A program made the translations under genes and the position numbers. Under the pieces are notes generated by a model, which saw only the letters and a list, made by a program, of their open reading frames with translations, was not told where the DNA came from and ran no database searches. Source: Steromphala cineraria (Eukaryota; Mollusca; Gastropoda; Trochida; Trochidae). From it: a stretch of 64,000 bases of DNA. The DNA lies in NCBI GenBank assembly GCA_916613615.1, contig OU744726.1, positions 16,371,515 through 16,435,514 on the forward strand, in the 5' to 3' direction. Within the stretch, counting starts at the first letter, position 1. Each line of letters begins with the position of its first letter. Below are positions 11,596 through 26,200 of the stretch, piece after piece.

Positions 11596-13881
11596 TTTAT
11601 ATATACTGGAGATATGGTTTACTGGGTTTTCAGTCTTCAGAAGTTCATAGTCATTTCATACTGGTCATTCATTCCTTGACGTTTGAAATAATGTGTATAT
11701 AAAACCTTATTGCTTTCGGGTCCAGAGACCCCAAAGTTATGTTACATTTGATATTGAAAACTAATGACAGAAGTTTTTCTTTATATTACTCTTGGAAACT
11801 TCAAAGAGAAGTTTCAGCCAATGATATTTGTTTTAAGCATATCCTGGTATTTCGAACGACCAACTGACAGAGCTGTAGCAAATTTATATACACGTGACCA
11901 TGTGGGTGGTACAAAATAATTGGCAAGCTTTAATGTGGAAACTGATTATTATAATAATGTTATAATGTAAAATTTATTGTATATTTTCAACAATATATGG
12001 ATGAGCGTTGACACTCTTAATAAATATATATTTTGCATATGCATGTGAGCTGTTTTGTAGTTATTCGGTTTATTTTTTTGCATTCCACATTCGGAAACGA
12101 CATTCCTTTTTTATCAACTAAAAATTCGGTTCCTTCAATTTTTTTTACTATAACGCGAGCGCTGAATGTCTCGCCTTGTCTATGACTTATCATTCATTCA
12201 ATGTATCTCATCGTTTCACGGAAAAAAAAGATACTGAACAGGCCATTTTCAAATTTCATGTTTCAAAACATAACGTTATGGATGATTTATTTACGATTTA
12301 AGGTTTGAAGAAAGTATCGACATAGGGCCTAAAGTATGATGAAATATTCTAAATGTCATCCTATAACATTGAAAATTATGAACATGTAGCTTAGATCATT
12401 TTTTTAATTTATGTAATTCGATCAACACTCAATTAAGGAAAATTATTCTTGCAACATGTAATTAAACTGAAAGTCAATGGGAAATTCGTCGGGTTTAAAC
12501 TAAATTTGCGGGAATTGGAAAACAATGAATCCCGGAAAGTTTACTAGCGCAACTATTTATCTTCTAATTAATCACTGGCTCGTGTATATAACTCACCGTC
12601 AGCTATCTTTTAAAGCAACATAAATTTGAATTACCGTATTAATGTTTAAACATTTATATCATAATTGAGATAGGAGACGTATCTATCATTTTTGGAATTT
12701 AAGCGGAACGAACGAGATGTTTTACTATACATAGTCAGATAGTGTACTGATAACTATCAAAACAAAGAGCGAAGAACATGCGTCTCCGATTGGAACAATT
12801 TATTCAAGTCCCCGTCCCCGTCCTCCCTGGCCTAAATCTCCTGGTTCTATATAGTGATACAGAACAGGGTGCCCCAAAGCTTGCCTTTTTAAAGGCTTTT
12901 CTTGTTTTAATACCTGCATGTCTGCCGTGGCAAAATCCCACTATTATTATGTCATGCTCATGTAACTGTATTTAACAACTGCTGGAATAAAAAATAGAAA
13001 ACAATGTGCATAATTGTCCATGTCGATGTTTACTACGACTCGTATATCATCAACTCCAATCCTAAATGTCTTTAGAAACCTGTCTATTGTTGTTGGAGGT
13101 CTCTTGTTTTCTCGTAATAACCTTCATTGCATTGGGAAGTCAGAGCATTATATTCATATGTACGACCTTCTCGGGGTAGGAAGGTTTTTATAATTCAAAG
13201 TCGATTTTTTAAAATATTTCAAATGCACACTCAATCCCAAAGTCGACAGTCTTTTGAAAATAAATATCTCCAAAGATGCACGCTTTCAAGGTTGATTCGA
13301 ACCCCAACCATCTGAACCATAAGCAAAAACCTATAGCTAACCACTCATATTGAGGGCCAGAAAGAGGTGTAGGCTACTCAAAAACACTCTATTGATTGAG
13401 GTTCGCCCTTGGTCTGATCCTTCCTAGGCGGGTTCCTATTTTCAACCAAAACCTCAAAACGTGTTGTATCCTTAACTGCATATACGAGATTATTTAAGGA
13501 AAATTAATATGACAGGTACTTAGTTAATAGATTGAAAGCTTTTAATTCTGTTTATCAGTGATATTAATTTGTCAACACCATTGAAATAATCTAATTTCAA
13601 ATAGTCAAAAAATACCTGTAAATTTTTCTATTTATCTTATCATATGTAGTCATTCGATCATGCAATAGTCGATGCGCATATCAATGAAACAGTTCAGTTA
13701 GTGATGTATTAGAAGCAAATTACAATAATGATGATAAATTGTTGTGATTTATTCCCCAGTAGTACCACAGCTGTCGTCTAACTGTTTTTGCGTTCATAGA
13801 CACATACCTCTGTTTCAGCTGTAAGTTTCAGTATCAGTTATATACCAATGAAGATTTTCTCTACGGTTCATCACCTATTAC
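11596..13881. other. Intergenic region upstream of gene B, with a possible tRNA-derived SINE remnant
   Basis: Mostly AT-rich non-coding sequence. On the minus strand around 13,285-13,362 there is GAGTGGTTAGC (like a tRNA A box) and, about 50 bases later, GGGGTTCGAATC (a tRNA B box), the spacing expected for a tRNA-like pol III promoter. No cloverleaf could be confirmed, so a SINE or tRNA-pseudogene remnant is only a suggestion. A pyrimidine-rich tract ending CTATTACAG at about 13,883 could be a 5' UTR splice acceptor for gene B. Confidence 0.4.
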
Positions 13882-13909
13882 AGTGGTACTGATATCAATA
13901 TACAAGTCC

Positions 13910-16900
13910 ATGACCATGGATTCAGAGACGGGAGAATACACGGATCTTCAGGTGGACCCAAAGAAAAAATCCAGAAAGTCTTGCACGACCAGTCCTAAGT
14001 TTGTTTACATCTTAACAATATTCGCGGCTCTAGGAGGGTTTCAGTTCGGGTATGACACTGGTGTTGTCTCGGGGTCTATGCTCCTGATCACTAACCACTT
14101 CCGCCTCTCTACCCTGTGGATAGAAGCGATAGTCAGTGGGACAGTAGCTACATCCATCATCTGCTCTATACTAGGGGGGCACCTGTCTGATCATCGAGGG
14201 CGACGTACCACCATCATGGCAGGTAGTTTCATCTTCACTCTCGGGGCAATTGTGATGAGCGCTGCCCCGTCCAAAGAAATACTACTTGTTGGACGACTGT
14301 TGCTTGGAATAGCTGTGGGTATGTTGACTGAAACATATTCCCTGAAATGAAAAACTTATAGTTTACTGAATATTTGATGAATTAAATAAGAACATGTCTA
14401 TAATGATGTATTGATAATAATATGTAATCCTGACATAGAGAATCCAAAATCTTTTTTTTGATCGGGAAGTATTTTAATGAATATGTAATGCTGGATCATT
14501 AACATAAAACGTATCAGACATTAACTCAAATCATACCCAAACTATTCTTAAGAAGGGGAAGATGGTAAGCACATACAGATTACCGGATATACATGATATT
14601 AAGAAAAGTATTTACATCTGTGTTAAAGACATAAACGAACACGAAAACTATTATTTAAGGTTTCACGTCGGTGGCCGTCCCGGTATACGTAGCGGAAGTG
14701 GCCCCACCGGATATCCGGGGCTCCTTGGGTACCGTGAACAACCTGTTCATCACTGTCGGTATCCTCGTCTCATCCCTAGTTGCCGGCTCATTCTCTCAGT
14801 CCAAGGACAATGGCTGGAGGTAAATGTCTTCTTTAGATAAGAACTTTTATAGTAGAAACGGTTTCATTTTGCAATGATTGACGTATTGAGCTACATTCTC
14901 AACAGTGAGAAATGTTATCATTAATGCTTGTAACTTCCTTGAATACAGAAATATAAGAATAGCTACAATTGAGTTGAACCAGTATAAGCTTTTAAGTGCG
15001 CACATATCAATTTTGCAATGTATTTGCATTTTGGGCTTTTGGCGTATATACTGAATAAAAGTCTTGCTGTCGGCCTGATTGAATTTTCGAAATCAATATT
15101 GTTGTATTTGATCATTACAATGAGGACCAGTCACTTGTCGATTGGTACTCATCATAAAAAATTGTTTTCAACGAATCTTCGGCTTCAGGAAGATTTAGAC
15201 TACTGAAATAACGTTCATTAATATACTTTACAGATACATGCTTGGTATAGGGGCTCTTCCTGGCATCTTCCAGTTTATTGGCTTCCTCTTTCTGCCTGAA
15301 ACTCCAAGATGGCTGATGAACAATGGACTCGAGCACAAGGCACATGACATCATCCTCCAAATACACGGGACTTCCGATTTTGAAGAGGAAGTTACATCAC
15401 TAAGAGAAACACTGGTGGAATCCAACATTCCTGCTGGTGAAAGTAAATGATTGTTAACATGTCACACAAAGAACACTGTACATCAAAAAATGGTGTTGTC
15501 ATGGAAATCTATTGTTATATCACAAATTTGAAAACTAAGTTATGTAAACATCACTACAGCCTATTCTTATGATACATAGAGGATACTAAACGACCTTCCA
15601 TTTAATACTATTTATTAAACGCGTTAATGATTTTGTATAAAACGAGCGAAAGCAAGGGTGATACCAAATCATTCACGAGTTTAATAAAAATAGTATTAAA
15701 TGGAAGGGAGTTTAGTATTCTGTTTATTACTTGCCCTAAAAATCAAACATAATTGCCGATAAGTTGCCGAAACTAACGTTTTCGCGACTCAGCAACAATT
15801 GTGACGGCGCGCTTACACTGTGAAGTCCCAACAACACACTTCTATGACGTCATCCTTGCATTGTGTTATTACACTAGTTTAATATTGTCGTATAAATATT
15901 ACACTGCGGTATCTTACACGGGCGAGTAATAACAATGTTTATCTAAAATAAAAACGTATAAGTCAGTGCTGCCATATGAAATATACCTGACGTTATCAGT
16001 ATTATTCTCTTTATCCCAAGGGCCAGGTTCAACATTGGCGAGAGTACTGAGGACCCCTCACGTTTGTCGAGCTTTGTGTGTGGGTGCAGGACTCCAGGTC
16101 TTCAGTCAGCTGTGCGGAGTCAACAGTGTCATGTAATCTTCTCTGCTCTGTCGATGTAGCAACATCATGTCTTTCCATTAGGATGCGCATGTAAAATCAC
16201 TCATATACAATCACTCTATAAATGGATGAGTTTTTTACAATTCATAGGCAATGAAATGCTGAGGGTATGTTGTAAATATAAAATAAAAAATGCCATGAAT
16301 TAATTGAATAAAATTGGTTTTATATGACAATGGATACAAAATTAAATTTTACATTTACTAACCGGAGGTTGGCTAGTAGCTACTAACAAGGAAAATACAC
16401 ACATTGTCCCGGAGGATTTTATTTGGTCATTTCCTGTGTATGGGTACAATTTTGATCAATTTATAGACTGATTAATTCATTTAAGTGTACACCATCCCTT
16501 GATATGTCATATTTGTATTTTGTGTGCATTTTGTTCTTTAATGGTTGTATATTTGTTACTTTCATGACCCTGAATTTAAAAAGATTTCCCTTCAGCGTAA
16601 TCTTGTTTTAATTTAAAATAATATTCTCTCATTAAATGGTACGCAGGTACTACAGCGCAATGATGATGCAGATGGCGGGGTACTCTGTAAGCAAGTCCAT
16701 CTGGTTAAGTGTGGTACCCACAGCCCTGCAGCTGGTGTCAGCCGGGGTGGGCGTGGTCCTCATGGACCGGCTTGGCAGGCGGATCATCCTGCTCCTCAGT
16801 CTGGCAGGTAGGGGGTTAATCTAAGTGCACGTGGTTGTGGGGAATGTATTACTTACCATAGCGGATAAGAATGAGATAAACAATAGGGTTTATCGCGTAA

Positions 16901-19355
16901 CTATTGATAGTTAGGAACAGGGAATTTTAGACGTTATCCTTTACAAGGAAGGGATAAGGGTAAAGTTATGTAAAGTAATATAAAAGTCTTGTGAATCTGA
17001 TTGGATGTGATTTTGTTACGTTGCATTTCTTTGAAGTTAATTCGGAAGTTTTACGTGTCACATGTAACATAATGATCAACAGATGCTCATGTCTTTATTC
17101 AGATATACGATGCTTGCTATATATCATTACTCAAAAGTATAAAGGGGGAGTACTTTGATCAAACTTCCTGCTTAACCCCATTGTCATTATTGCAGTCCTG
17201 TGTCCCGAAGAATTAAACTTTGTCTCAACAATCTATGAATGTGAAAATATCACAATAAATCTATGAATAACACGATTTTGAAAGTTTCACTTTATGGACT
17301 AGTAACAATACACTAAAACGTTGTTTATCTTCAAAAAATGAAATCCAAAATGTTACTATGTTGCGTGACAGAACCCCTAGATCTGATGTTTCAGAGCTGT
17401 TTTCATTCCTTCAACTATTTTTATCTTTAAAGTAACTGATTGTTATAACGTGATAAGCTCTATTTTGGCCATGCACTTTCATGTATTTCGTCATATTTCC
17501 GGGTAGTACATATATTTTACACGTTTTACTCTATATATCGTATAGGCAAATACAATTCAAGTTCAAGAAGACCATGAAACGTGCTACTAGCATCCTATTA
17601 TGTCATTTCTCTAGGACTGTTCCTATCATTGAGTATCCTCGCTGCAAGTTTTCAAATAGCTCACTTTAATTCTCCACCAATCATCGGAGGGGAAATAATT
17701 GGACATTCAACAATTCAAGATCAGTGTAGCCGTTACAATTACAGGTAAGATCCATGATATTGTCATGAAAGTTCTGTAGTTTCGTTTTGATTATCAAGAA
17801 GATAGCCTCGTCGGTTCATATTGCCATTTATTGACATAGAACATAACCTGAATCAATTTATAACATTTAAAGCCAATCAACTTTATAAAAGACCTTCACG
17901 AATGTCAATAACGACTTACTTTTATTGCAGTACCTGTATACAGTGCACAGCCAATCCTGAGTGTGGATTCTGCTATGACGTCATAGATGGCGGGACGTGT
18001 CTGTCTATCAACAAAAATGAAACGAGTCGCTCATTGGTTGGTCGCTGCAATACAACTGACCAATCAAGCTACACATTCACTCAGAGTTACTGTCCGAACA
18101 AGTTGGCCTGGATGCTTGTCCTTGGCATGGTTCTCTTTATGGTGTCGTTTGCGCCAGGTGATTCTTTAACGTCACTTTATATTAAGCTAATACAAGAAAA
18201 GCTTTGTATCGGTTTGGGTTCTTATCACAGCTCGTTGGATATATTTAACACTAGGTTGAGATTACTAAGTAATGACATTATGAGTGGGTTTGAAGGATCT
18301 ATAGTTGACAAGTATCTAAATGTTAAGGATTAGCGAGGATATGGCTTCACATATACATTTACCTATCCTATTCAATAATTTAAAAGGAAAATTATTAGCC
18401 GAAATATTTTTTTATCAAGATTTAAAGATAAACAAAGCCTCGAAAGCATTTTGAAAGGATTGAAAAAAAGAGAAGCAAAAAGATATATCTACTATACCAA
18501 TATTGAGAAAGACAACATTGACAATGGACCATTTTTAGGCTTCTATTATATATGAACCATTTATCGAAGTCGCAAAATGAACCTTGACCCCTGTCATGCC
18601 AAATTACTGTCTATAAATTTCCCGAGTTTTCACTACGTACTGCGTGAACACAGGTCTTGGACCTATCCCCTGGTTGGTGAACTCTGAGATCTACCCGGTC
18701 TGGGCTCGTGGTCTTTGTTCATCTCTCACAAGCGCCTTGAGCTGGTCGCTCAGTCTTCTCGTCTCATCAACCTTCCTAACCCTGACAGAGACTATCTCTA
18801 CCTATGGTTAGTGGAGTCCTAATCCTTTATGCCTGATATTTTTATATGTTCCTGTTACTTCAATGGTCTAACTTAACTTTTGTTCTTTTTTTTCTGCACT
18901 GACTTAGATCCCTATACATTAACGACCACTTATGGTGACAAATAACTTGGAAAAATGAACGAATACATGTCCCTTACCCTCAGATAGAAACCCAACAAAA
19001 ATCAACCTCCGACAGAAAAACTTATGAGCATTCAAAAATGTACCCGAAAGGCGTGCTGAAGCCTCTTCATAGAAGATCAGATATACGACTAATACCGCCG
19101 GAGTTCTCTCCCTTCATATATTAGTAGTTTGCCCTATCACAGTCTTTTTGTCTCGCTCCAGGTACATTCTGGGTGTTTGCTGGTATGTGTGTGGTGGGCT
19201 TCCTGTTCGTGCTGTTCCTCCTGCCGGAGACGAAGGGGAAGACCCTGGAGGAGGTCGAGGAGCTATTCATGTCCTCCCCACACAGAGAGAAGCACGTCAG
19301 ACTCCTTAAAGAGGACTCCTACAGGCTCCTCAACACCATGGAGTACGATAGATAG
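13910..19355 (+). CDS. SLC2A13-like proton/myo-inositol cotransporter, gene B (nine exons, 584 aa)
   Basis: Predicted 12-helix plasma-membrane MFS transporter of the SLC2A13/HMIT type, importing myo-inositol or a related polyol/sugar with protons. Coding exons: 13910-14318, 14660-14819, 15234-15442, 16021-16132, 16647-16807, 17615-17744, 17931-18157, 18654-18806, 19162-19355; they sum to 1,755 bp and all junctions keep frame. Motifs in order: [10 protein letters not shown] (TM1), DHRGRR (loop 2-3), [15 protein letters not shown] (exon 2), LPETPRW (exon 3), [11 protein letters not shown] (exon 4), DRLGRR (exon 5), a Cys-rich extracellular loop with CGFCYDV (exon 7), [15 protein letters not shown] (exon 8), [11 protein letters not shown] (exon 9). 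That loop between TM9 and TM10 is the hallmark separating HMIT from other GLUTs. ATG 13910 was chosen; ATG 13916 (ACCATGG) has the better Kozak context. The donor after exon 4 is GTAATC, weak. AATAAA occurs near 19,436. Gene C lies about 0.9 kb downstream in the same direction. Confidence 0.92.
15583..15718. mobile_element. Palindromic MITE-like hairpin in gene B intron 3
   Basis: The two ends are imperfect inverted repeats of about 40 bp: ATACTAAAC...CTTCCATTTAATACTATT at the left and its complement at the right. The complementarity continues inward (ATGATTTTGTAT against ATACCAAATCAT), so almost the whole 136 bp can fold into one hairpin. There is no coding content. It is probably a small non-autonomous DNA transposon; no clear target-site duplication was seen. 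Confidence 0.65.
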
Positions 19356-20261
19356 AGGCGTAGGAAACAATGAAATTGAAGACAAATACCATGTTAACTT
19401 TATTTGTCCACTTATTGCGATGAAACTAACGGAAAAAATAAATGAAACATGATATCATCAAAACTTTAAAGCCAAAGTTGCTTAAAACAGCTTTGACTAA
19501 TTTTGTAAACTGACGATTGATCTTCTCAAGTTGATGTCTTTCTAGTGGCTGCATTAATGAGGATTCAAAATCACGCTTTCAGACTCGTTTCGATAACGGA
19601 TCCCATATGACAGTTTTAATGGTGCAATCATTGCTTTGTTATGCATCACGAATTGCACATTTACATTAAAATACTACATTTTAAAGTTCGGCATCGTTTC
19701 TTTTGTCCGTAAGCTGATATCAAGCGGTCCATCCAAACATTACCATACCATATTAGATAATCATATCAACATTTCAAATCTAATGCACTTCAAATTCTTA
19801 CTAAATACATTCGTAGTGCAATTATTCAAAAATAAAATGTTATTAATGTTATAAAAGGTTTTAATATCTTATCACGTTTATCCCCATTTGATGTCAAATT
19901 ATTTGTCCCTTTGGCCTCTTCAGTGCGAAATTGACAAATTTAAAACGTTAAACAGAGAACACGGCAAAAATTCTAGTATCAAGGTTTTATTATTTTAAAA
20001 AATTGATTTAGTCATTGATTTCCTGAATGAACTTAATATTGCGTATGCTAAAAAATCAGTAAAGCATGCAGACAATATCTGATCAAAACAGTGGTTAGTT
20101 TATGACTCTATTGACCATAGTTTATTAGACGTCAGCTGGCGAGTAAATCAAGAAGTAGATACGAGCCAGCCTAACCAGTGTATTGTCGCAGTCCCTGTCA
20201 CTATCTACATGCATGCCAGTCTCATACATCTTGAAAATAAGAACCAATCATCAAAACCCTG

Positions 20262-23200
20262 ATGGAAGCAACCAAAGAAATACCACTGAGAGAAGACGCG
20301 ACAAAGGGAGTGTTGTATACTGCAGGGAGACCTCCTACGCCCAGGTTTGTTTATGTTGTGACACTATTTGCTACAATCGGTGGATTCCTCTTCGGATATG
20401 ACACCGGCATCATCTCTGGCGCTCTCCTACTTATCAGACCACACTTTCATCTGGACACAATCTGGACAGAGGTCATCGTCAGCATGGCTGTGGCTTCTGC
20501 GGCCTGTGCCTCGATATTCGGGGGAGCCATCATGGATCGCATAGGACGACGGCGGACTATCATGTTGGGGAGCGTCGTCTTCTCTGTTGGAGCCATCGTC
20601 ATGAGTTCAGCTCCAAGCAAAGAGGCGCTGTTGGTCGGGAGAATAATCACTGGAGCTTCCACTGGTCCGTACTCACAATACATTTACTTCAAATATCGTC
20701 AAATAATAAATTGATACAGTAATGTGGTTTTATTTTCCATTGTTTTTCTTAAAATAGAAAGGTTCAATAATGTACAGAGAAAGCTTAAAGTTATGTAAAG
20801 ACTTGTTACATATGTACAACAGAAAACAATTTACTATTGTAATGTATCGGGGAAAATATTTTAAATGTTATTTTCAGTAATGATCATCTGTAATGTTAGT
20901 GACAGGCAATCGGGATTGACTCTTGCAATTTATATCGGATACGACCACCTGTTTATATGTGTGTTTTGGTGAAGATGATGATGTAAAAATACGATTGAAG
21001 TATGAAAGATTGACTCCCGTTAAGCATGCAACAATGTAAGATGTTGCAAAATGTAACTAAAGAACCACAAAGCAATTAGTCATCACCCACACATTTATAC
21101 AATTCAGAACATCCATCCTCTCTCTTGAAATACAGAAGTTGAAGGAATTAATGTTTAGCCATCATCACATACTTGTATGAAGTTTCATTGTTATATTTCA
21201 TACAATTCTAAACACAGGTTTCGGGTCTATCTGTATTCCTGTGTACGTGGCTGAAGTTGCCCCCACCCACATCCGCGGCGCTCTGGCTACCTGCAACCAG
21301 ATCTTCGTCACAGCCGGGATCCTGCTGGCATCAATCATAGCGGGACTCTTCAGTGGGCTGCGGGAAACTGGCTGGAGGTGTGGTCACGTGATACTATACA
21401 TATAGTACACTGTTCTTGGGTTTCAGGAATACTGATTTTAATAGCTAGATGCGTTTTGATTGATCATATGCATTTTCTTTTTGTACAAGTATTGATTGAA
21501 TTCTATACAACTTCATTATACCTTTATGCTTTAGGTATTTTGGATATGGACATAATGACAACACAACAAGGTTTAAATAACCTAATTTCTTCATGCCTAA
21601 AATGACCATCCTTTGTGTATTTAGTTATTTTGAAATTTAATTAATTATCTGTATGTTCCTAATTAGTGGTGCTTTTGCACTTGGCTCAGAAATAGTTTAA
21701 ATTATTAACCTAAATTTTATATTCATGTGACGTTTACGTGTCATTCCAATATTTTGTTTTCATACATTTCAATATATGAATAAACTGAGGCCATTTCAAA
21801 TAGGTTATGATTAGACTTGTGTCATCTATATGTACAAGTAAATCCCTCCCCCCATGTATATATGAAATTATATAAAAGAACTTCGACTTGTTACAACTCG
21901 TGATCATATACACTCAGGAGCAAAAGAAACGATACCATATAAAACGCATGATACATTAAACGACGAGTGATAGTTACGGCTGAAACAGGGTTTTTATGTC
22001 TTCAAGGACCAACTAAGACCAAGTTTTTTTTATTTCAAAGCTATATCTGTTTACGCTTTTGAAAAACAAGCCTTTCAAAACCGTCGTTAAATACCTCCTT
22101 AACTAGACGAGATAGGAATGTTTGCTTTTTTTTTAACTAACTTGCAGGACAAAAATGCTTGATTATCTTAATACCTTAAATTTATAAAATTTATAATTCC
22201 ATAATTTGTTATTCAAATTCCAAAGATTGTGTCAAAAAATAACACTGAGGTTTTTTAAACGACCTTTAGTGTATTTGAACAGTCATACAATTAAAAGTGT
22301 CATACTCTGATGTTTGAACTTGTGAGTAATTCTTTACAATATATGTGCTTAACACAAGTGTTTCCAGTCGCATGTAATTCACGACAGAATTTTGTTTTGT
22401 ACTTTTTGAAGGTTAAGTTGGTATCATTGAATTTGCTCCTGAGTGTCTACTTGTAATCAGAGGAGACATCAGTGATATTCTCTATCTATCCTGCAGGTAC
22501 ATGATCGGTCTTGGTGTTATCCCCGGGGTGGTACAGTTCATAGCTTTCCTCTTCCTACCCGAGAGTCCAAGATGGCTGATCTACCATGGTCACGTGGACA
22601 AGGCACGTGAGGTGCTCGTGCAGATACGCGGAACTATTGATGTGGATGAGGAGGTGTTTAGTATCAAGGAGAGGATGACCAAATCAAAGAAAGATACGTC
22701 TATTGGTAGGTAAACATAAGCGGATGTGCGTTTTGAAAGAAAAAGGCTTACGTTCAAAATATTCACCTTATAAAAAATTTGCCAGATTCTGGTCAGAATA
22801 AAATAGTTTTGTTAAAATTATATTATAAACTTTACGATCTTGTTTGTGTGCTATGTTTTGTGGTAAATAAAAGTCGACATAAATAATACAACTGTTTTCC
22901 TTTAAAGGGGCAGTAGCACGTTTTTTAAATATTATATTTTCAATATGTCATTGATAACTGCACGTTAATGCTAAATGTATTACTTTGATAGTGTCAAAAA
23001 TCGCATTACACAAACCAATAATCCTGTTTCATTTTGATGTCTTACCCCAGGCCACGGTTCAAGCTTCTGGCGGGTGCTGACCACGCCCCATGTGCGGCGA
23101 GCCCTCATGGTGGGGTGTACACTGCAGTTCTTCCAACAGGTCTGCGGGATCAACACAGTCATGTCAGTCTTCACATTATCTCTTGAACTCTTCACTCAAT

Positions 23201-26200
23201 TTTAATTATTGATACATTTTAACTTAAGTTGGCATGGTTCTTAATTTATGGTAATGATTTATAATAATGAATTTTGCTAATTTTCTTTGATCATTGTATA
23301 TTTCCGTTTATATACCTTTCGAAATGACATGGAATCATGACACAGGAACCCGATATCGTAAATAAAATGTAGGTAAAACGTGGGTAAGAAAGACCGTCCC
23401 CTCTATGTAAATAGAGTATTTATTGTGAATCAATGTGAATAATGAGTAGTAAATGAAAGTCAAACCTGTAAAGCCTAAATGTTACGTAACGCAACGGGAG
23501 TCTATTTTTAGTAATTTTATAAAATTTTAACCAAGATATATTCTGCACATCACTATCTGCAATTGAAGTTCACCATTTATGAGGGTGAATCCAATTCTCA
23601 ACGCATCCTGAAAGTAAGGCACCTCTCGCCAAAACCGATTCAGTTGTAGGATTACTTATACTTACTTACTTAAATTGGAGATTTTACAAGCGCTTTCAGC
23701 GGAGCTGATTTCGCACTTGGAATTACTTATAGTTTTCAAGAACCCTCTTCTATTGCCAGATACTACAGTGCTTCCATTATGCAAATGGCCGGTTTCTCCG
23801 TGTCCCACGCGATCTGGCTGGTGGTGGCCCCCACCACGGTCAACCTGCTAGCCACAGTGATAGGCATGAATCTGATAGACAGGTGGGGGCGCAGGTTACT
23901 TATCCTCACCAGCATCGCAGGTGGGTTGTTGATTGTGTACACACGTGGAGATTTTTTAAATGTGTTAGTATTCACTGGATACTTATCCTCACTAGAAGCA
24001 CAGGTGGTTTGTGGCTCGTAAACACCTGTGGAGATTTTGTAAATATATTTGTATTTTGATTGGATGTACGTAACAACATATTCAACTTTTTCTAAGCATG
24101 AACCTGATGGAGAGATTAGGAAGGGGGTTACAGTTCCTCACTAGTATTGCAGGTCGGTTGTGCCTCGTAAACACCTGTGGAGACTTTGTAAATGGATTGG
24201 TCATATCGTTTTATGCACGAAATATTGGCCACTGTTTTAGGGTAAACCGAATCTGTCACACGTCTTGAGAGTCATAGAAGTTTAAAATTGATACCTTTTG
24301 TTTCATGTAGATTCCTTTTTTTCATTGGAACATTACATTACATCTGGTCTAAAGTAGACAGGTAATACTCAAGCCCTACTTTGATAAAGATATATTACAT
24401 GTGATACTCCTATGAAGATCAACACATCACTCTTTATTCAGGAGTGTTTGTGAGTCTAGCTGTCCTCGCTAGCGGTTTCCAGCTGTCATCTGCAAACTCA
24501 CCTGTTATAAACGTGAATGAAACCTTTAGTGAAGACGTTTATCAAGGCCCCTGCAATTTCTTGTACAGGTAATCATGTTTGGTCATATACCGGTGCATGC
24601 GCTCTCCTAAGATCAATAGCAAGTTGAAGGAGAATAGACGCGCTCCCTCCTTAATCATGCCTTTATAATTTCTTTACATTTGATCTACATATTAGAATTA
24701 ACTTCCTATTTGTCATTTGTGAGTGACTCACTTCCCCAGACAGTTTTTGTACAAAAAGTTTTGATTTATAGAAGTAATTATTGAAATCTTAGAGGTATGT
24801 TATGAAGTCTCCCACTAATGGAGTAAAAAAACATTTGTATATGATCCTCAATTAATGTTGTGTATCCCTTTCGTATATACGATACATATTTTCATAAAAC
24901 AGCTGACTGTCGAGAGTTCATACAAACATTTCATTTATTATCTCATACAGGACATGTACATTGTAAGAGCTCACATTTTGTTTATAGCAACTGCAATCAG
25001 TGTACTACTGACAAGAGCTGTGGTTTCTGTTATGACGTCACATCCAACGGTTCATGTCTGCCTGTGGACCCCGAGATTCAGTCCCGCTCATTGGTTGGTC
25101 GGTGTAACGTCAGTGACCAATCAGGAACTGACTACAAGTTCTCTGATTACTTCTGTCCTAACGCCTACACGTGGATGCCAATTGTGGGCATGGTGTTCTA
25201 TGTGTTCTTCTTTGCACCAGGTAGGTCGTAATCAACAGTCACAATGTCTACATTTGTCTTAGGAAATAAAATAATTGTTAAACATCGTATCTGCATATCC
25301 AGCTCGCACATACACGTGCCTGTAGCCTAAACATATGACACGTTTAGCTCAATGAACACCAACATATCAAAACGTACATAAAAGATGACAATAAGTTCAT
25401 GAGTGTCCAGTTTTGACAACAAGAGTTTGTAAGTATAAGCAGAATGAAACATGAAGTGGCGTCATCGTAATTTTCGGACAAAGCTCCATTTTACATGGTA
25501 TTTATATATAAATAAATCAACATTATTGAAATAATGTACTGTAAACATTTTTCCTGGGCCTCTTTTGAGAAAACAACCTTAACTCTTAGCTTAACCTTAT
25601 CTCTAACATTTCAACTTTATATCTTTACTAAGGTTGACATTTTTTTTTCACCAAACCACCTTAGCTAATGTTAACCTTAAGTAAGGTTGGAATGACGCAG
25701 CCTTAGAGCTGTTAAGCTAAGGTTGGCCTAGGTAAAGGTTGTTTTGTTAAAAGAGGACCTGTTCTTATAATTCAGTTTCTATCATTTGAATAAAATCTAT
25801 GATCACCAATGACTGATACCTCCCCCCCCCCTCCATCTCCAGGTTTAGCGCCTGTCCCCTGGGCAGTGAACTCTGAGATCTACCCGCTGTGGGCCCGAGG
25901 GACCTGCACCTCCCTGGCCGCCGTCACCAACTGGGTGTGGAACCTCATCGTGTCCCTCACCTTCCTCTCCCTCACTGAGGCCATCACTAAAGCAGGTGCG
26001 CGTTTATCTTGTACATGTATGCAAGTATAACTTCTTTTAGAGTTATCACGATATGAAGATATTACCCCAATATCTGTTCAATTTGCATATACGGATAAAA
26101 CTAGAGAAACGTGACTTTAACAACGGGACATTCCGCTTAGGTTGATTCGATGTAATTTCTGTAACTTTTTTAAATATAGAACGATTTTAACTTAAAATAT

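Noticed and set aside
12778..13315. Short plus-strand frames between the Tc1 element and gene B
   Set aside because: Short, without domain similarity, in AT-rich DNA with SINE-like remnants.
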